From the NCBI GenBank assembly GCA_030649335.1, contig JAUSLL010000116.1, positions 1 to 36,047 of the forward strand: DNA of 36,047 bases. Direction: 5' to 3'. A model generated the notes under the pieces. That model made no database searches. It was not told the DNA's origin and was given only the letters and a program-made list of their open reading frames with translations. This DNA comes from Parvibaculum sp. GTDB taxonomy: Bacteria; Pseudomonadota; Alphaproteobacteria; Parvibaculales; Parvibaculaceae. Below, piece by piece: positions 32,927-36,047 of this stretch; position 1 is the first letter of the stretch, and each line of letters opens with the position of its first letter. The position numbers were made by a program, and so were the translations under genes.

Positions 32927-33934
32927 TTAAAATGACGCGATGCGTTCGATCACCCAATAGCTGGCCGTGATGCCGATGGCATAGGCCGCAAAACGCGTGG
33001 CGAAGACGGCATTGATGCGGCCCGCGAACAGGCGTTGCGTGACGAAGATCACGCTCAAGACCGCGGCAATAAAAATGATCTGGCCGATTTCGACGCCGAC
33101 GTTGAAGAAGAGAAGCGCCAGAGGGATTGCATTTTGCGGCAGGCCGACTTCGGAGAGGGCACCCGCAAAACCGAGCCCGTGCAACAAGCCGAAGGCAAAA
33201 GCGACGAGCCATGGTTTGCTGGCGGCAAGCCCCACCTGACCACGCTGCATACGCAGGATTTCGCTCGCCACGAAGACAATCGACAGAGCGATGGTCGCCT
33301 CGACAGGTGGCGAAGGCACATGGATGACACCGAGGGTAGCCAGCGCCAGCGTGATCGAATGGGCGAGCGTGAAGGCTGTGACAGTTGCGAGCAAACGTCG
33401 TGTGCCGGTGACAATGATGACAAGCGACAGGACGAAGAGAAGATGATCGACGCCCTGAAGAATATGTTCGATGCCAATAATTGTGTAAGCGCGCGCGACT
33501 TCCAGCGGACCGGGGCTCGGCACGATCATCACGCTTGGCCGGATCGGCAGAAGGCGCACGACCTGTTCAGTGCCGTCGAGGCGCTCGTAGCGGAGCAGCA
33601 CGTCGATGCTGGTGCGCGACAGATTGCTGAAAGCGATTTCCTTGCCCTCAAGCCCGCCCGGCACTTTGATCTGCCAACGTTGCACGCTCGCGCCCGACGC
33701 ATAGCTTGAACTGCGCGGTGTCAGGTCCTGCGCCTGCGGCGGCAGGACCGGCAGGACTTTCAAATTGGTCTGCTCGTCGAGGGCGGGCACTTTCCACAGC
33801 ACCGCGTAAGTGTCGGCGCTCAATTGCTGCAGATTGAGATAGGCGGGATTGAACTGGTCGGCGCGCGCGCACACGGTGCCCGCAAGTAGCAACAGACATA
33901 AGCTCAACAGAAACCGGATCACGGTGCGGCTCAT
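32927..33934 (-). CDS. HupE/UreJ-like membrane protein
   Basis: 335 residues from the ATG at 33934, which begins a clean signal peptide (MSRTVIRFLLSLCLLLLAGTVCARA); a GTG six codons earlier overlaps the upstream stop (GTGA) and is also possible. An exported domain of about 120 residues precedes six to seven membrane helices with the HupE/UreJ_2 signature GIEHILQGVDHLLFVLSL and FGLLHGLGFAGAL. HupE and UreJ members move nickel or cobalt, but this long form with a periplasmic domain is common beside DUF3604 and PpiC genes, and its role is not established. Last gene of a three-gene operon. Confidence 0.87.
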   Translation of the reverse strand: MSRTVIRFLLSLCLLLLAGTVCARADQFNPAYLNLQQLSADTYAVLWKVPALDEQTNLKVLPVLPPQAQDLTPRSSSYASGASVQRWQIKVPGGLEGKEIAFSNLSRTSIDVLLRYERLDGTEQVVRLLPIRPSVMIVPSPGPLEVARAYTIIGIEHILQGVDHLLFVLSLVIIVTGTRRLLATVTAFTLAHSITLALATLGVIHVPSPPVEATIALSIVFVASEILRMQRGQVGLAASKPWLVAFAFGLLHGLGFAGALSEVGLPQNAIPLALLFFNVGVEIGQIIFIAAVLSVIFVTQRLFAGRINAVFATRFAAYAIGITASYWVIERIASF

Positions 33935-33948
33935 CACGGTGCAGCTCT

Positions 33949-34863
33949 TCACTGTGCAGCTTGGGGATTGGCGGCGGCGGGAATATTAGCCTCGACCCTG
34001 ATCTCGTAATTCTTCAGAACCGTCTCGTAATAGACTTTGGCCGTGGCGATGCGCCGGTCGTTTTCCATGTCACGGCTTACAGCCTGACGGGCCTCATCAA
34101 GCATCGGCTTGCGCCCGTCGATACGTGCTGACAGACGCACGAGATGTATCCCATAGCCTGACAGGACAGGGCCTTGCCATGTGCCGATGGGGAGACTTTC
34201 CAGCGCACTCGCAAAAGCCTCGCCGAAATCACGCGCCACACGCTCCAGATTCGCCTGCGACTGTTCACGCGGCAACAGGCCGGCATCGCCATATGCCGCC
34301 TGATCGGCACCGGCCTGAAGGGCGGCAAGCGCTTCGGTAACGTCTGTCTGTGTCACCTCGCCGCGACGATCCGGATCGAACATCACCTGTTCAAAACTCA
34401 CAACGGGTGGCGCCATATAGCGCGCGGCGTTCTTGTCCAGATAGGCTTGCATGGCAGCATCGTCCGGCGCGTCGGCGCGGCCTGCTTCTTCGGCCATCAC
34501 ATCCATTTTCTGCCGAATGCGGCGGCGGACGACCGGATCATCCTGATCGAGACCGATGGCGACACCTTCACGGTAGAGCACTTCATCGCGGATATAGGAA
34601 TTGATGAGGCCACGCATTTCCTTTGGCGTCGGCGGACGTTTCCACACTGCCTCGTAACGCTGCAATATGTCGGCGACGACACCATTGTCGATGAGGACCG
34701 TGCTCGCGGGCGGCGGCGCATCACGGTTGATGATCCCGTAGGCGGCAAAGAGCAGCCCGCCCAGCACAAGAAAATGTACCAGCGGCTCGCGTATTGCCTT
34801 GCTCAGAAACGTCAAGAGCGGGGATGCGGACGCCCCCGCTTTTACTTGTTCCGCTTCGTTCAT
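33949..34863 (-). CDS. membrane-anchored PpiC-type peptidyl-prolyl cis-trans isomerase
   Basis: 304 residues. A single N-terminal helix (about 29-46, LVHFLVLGGLLFAAYGI) anchors a periplasmic part. This has a SurA-like helical segment (RPPTPKEMRGLINSYIRDEVLYREGVAIG) and a parvulin-type domain (PVVSFEQVMFDPDRRGE, then WQGPVLSGYGIHLVRL). It probably helps fold exported proteins, perhaps the two products of the same operon. The ATG overlaps the DUF3604 stop (ATGA), and its own stop overlaps or abuts the HupE-like start. Confidence 0.88.
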   Translation of the reverse strand: MNEAEQVKAGASASPLLTFLSKAIREPLVHFLVLGGLLFAAYGIINRDAPPPASTVLIDNGVVADILQRYEAVWKRPPTPKEMRGLINSYIRDEVLYREGVAIGLDQDDPVVRRRIRQKMDVMAEEAGRADAPDDAAMQAYLDKNAARYMAPPVVSFEQVMFDPDRRGEVTQTDVTEALAALQAGADQAAYGDAGLLPREQSQANLERVARDFGEAFASALESLPIGTWQGPVLSGYGIHLVRLSARIDGRKPMLDEARQAVSRDMENDRRIATAKVYYETVLKNYEIRVEANIPAAANPQAAQ

Positions 34864-36047
34864 GACTTCGCTTCCGGCGTGTACCAGACAGGCGAAGACA
34901 CGGCGCGCTCCTGAATGACAAGCGGAATCGGGTTCGGAATATTGTCTTTATAATTTGCCACGTCGTAATCGGTCCAGCGCGGTGTCGGGATTTCGATGAC
35001 GCGCGCGTAATAGAAAGCTTTCTGCGTGGCATCGAAATCAGGGTCCGTGAAGATGCCGACGAATTGGCCCGCGCCGATGGCGTTGGTGTAGCGCGCGGTT
35101 TTCACATCAACCGTGTTGCCGACCGGCGGCAGTTTGCCCGACGCATCGGGCTTGCGGTCGCCCGACCACATCACATCGAAAATTTTCTCATGCGTTTCGC
35201 CTTTGGCATCGACCCAACCTTTAACCACCTGCACGCGGTCGAGATTCGCACCCTCGGGATCTTTCAGGGCCGCAATGAGGAAGGTCGGCACTTTGCCTAC
35301 GGGTGCTTTGGCAAGATCACCACCCATCGGCACGCCCTTGGCATAGCCGATGGTCGCCACGTCACCTGTGGTATCAGCCTTGTCGAAATCATAGCCTGCG
35401 AAGAAACGCAGCGAGATGCGCGGACCGGTCGACGCGTAAACTTCTTTACGCTTCAGGCTGTCCCATATTTCGCCACGCGTGTTTTCGCGCGCCCAGACAC
35501 CCGTCAGGCCTTGTGCCGCGAAGGTCCAGTTTTTGCGGAGGTATTTTTCTTCTTTCTTGAAGGTGATGTCCCAGCGACCCTTTTGAGGCTGCGTGGAGAT
35601 AAACTTACCCCAAAAATTATTTTCTTCACCGCCGGTCGCAAGCCCCGTATGCGTGTCCGAGCCCGAGACCATGCCAAACTTGAACGGGTTCGCGCCGAAT
35701 TTTTCTTCGAGGACCATGCCGCGCTTCAGCGCTTCGCGGGCATATTCCGTTTTCAGATCTTCGGGTTTCTTGGCATTGCCGTTGAGGTCGCCAGAATCCC
35801 AAAGTTCGTAACCAGCGAATTCATCGCTCGGCGAGAGAGCGGGATGCGCTTCGCTTGATCCTTTGTACTGGAAAATTTCGACAACCGGTTCCCAGCGTGC
35901 CCGCGTCGCCGCCCAATCCGCCGTCAGCGGTGACCCGTCATATTTGTTCTCGGCGAACATCCAGCCATTCGAGAGATTTCCGTTATGCGGGATCGCCAAC
36001 ACCTTGCCACCGGACTTCTCTTCCCATTTGGCAAGCCATGTCCAAAG
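34860..36047 (-). CDS. DUF3604 domain protein (5' end beyond window)
   Basis: 395 codons are visible; the frame stays open to the edge (reading LWTWLAKWEEKSGG before KVLAIPHNGN), so the true start lies outside. Full-length members are around 600-700 residues. Conserved pieces include IPHNGNLSNG, VVEIFQYKGSSEAHP, GMVSGSDTHTGLA, and VYASTGPRISLRFF. Scattered His/Asp/Glu motifs suggest a metal-dependent PHP-like hydrolase fold, but no function is established. First visible gene of the operon with PpiC and HupE-like genes. Confidence 0.9.
   Translation of the reverse strand, partial: LWTWLAKWEEKSGGKVLAIPHNGNLSNGWMFAENKYDGSPLTADWAATRARWEPVVEIFQYKGSSEAHPALSPSDEFAGYELWDSGDLNGNAKKPEDLKTEYAREALKRGMVLEEKFGANPFKFGMVSGSDTHTGLATGGEENNFWGKFISTQPQKGRWDITFKKEEKYLRKNWTFAAQGLTGVWARENTRGEIWDSLKRKEVYASTGPRISLRFFAGYDFDKADTTGDVATIGYAKGVPMGGDLAKAPVGKVPTFLIAALKDPEGANLDRVQVVKGWVDAKGETHEKIFDVMWSGDRKPDASGKLPPVGNTVDVKTARYTNAIGAGQFVGIFTDPDFDATQKAFYYARVIEIPTPRWTDYDVANYKDNIPNPIPLVIQERAVSSPVWYTPEAKS

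Overview
The window reads as chromosome of an alphaproteobacterium, probably marine or otherwise salt-exposed. This is inferred from the GC-rich coding sequence, a full ectoine locus, a non-phosphorylative L-fucose pathway, a DUF3604/PpiC/HupE-type gene block, and densely packed operons joined by ATGA, GTGA or TTGA overlaps. I see no rRNA, tRNA, IS element, phage gene or CRISPR array. No stretch longer than about 225 bases lacks a gene.

Region by region. (1) 1-45: first codons of a minus-strand exported protein. 129-740: a glutathione S-transferase. (2) 825-4174: a tryptophan tryptophylquinone (TTQ) amine dehydrogenase operon in the order large subunit, MauE, MauD, small subunit, cytochrome c. 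This is the layout described for the aromatic amine dehydrogenase (aau) locus rather than a full mau locus. (3) 4140-6841, minus strand: an AraC-type regulator, a radical SAM enzyme with extra C-terminal cysteines, and a YnjF-like CDP-alcohol phosphatidyltransferase. (4) 6986-8614: a DUF389 membrane protein. (5) 8575-14493: the ectoine locus ectA-ectB-ectC-ask plus a sodium:solute symporter on the minus strand, with a divergent MarR-type regulator (EctR-like). ectA has no ATG, GTG or TTG at its proper N terminus. (6) 14554-18085: an SLC13-type anion transporter converging on a LuxR-HTH/alpha-beta-hydrolase fusion. (7) 18281-25376: a secreted FecR-domain protein with three beta-rich repeats, a TPR plus outer-membrane-barrel protein resembling Slam, a divergent hybrid histidine kinase and a NarL-type response regulator. 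The FecR/Slam-like pair is the best candidate here for an undescribed system, a type XI-like secretion pair. (8) 25373-26248: a lipoprotein hydrolase translationally coupled to the response regulator. (9) 26343-32911: L-fucose catabolism, with IclR regulator, L-fucose dehydrogenase, fuconolactonase, an extra mandelate-racemase-type enzyme, a mutarotase, a 2-keto-3-deoxy-L-fuconate dehydrogenase and the divergent L-fuconate dehydratase. (10) 32927-36047: DUF3604 (cut by the window edge), a PpiC-type isomerase and a HupE/UreJ-like protein.

How they fit together. The amine dehydrogenase would oxidise primary amines in the periplasm and pass electrons to the cytochrome c. The ectoine genes make a compatible solute from aspartate under salt stress. 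The fucose genes would turn L-fucose, common in marine polysaccharides, into 2,4-diketo-3-deoxy-L-fuconate, although the final hydrolase and a sugar transporter are not in view. Four of the five convergent gene pairs overlap at their 3' ends, which suggests a streamlined genome.
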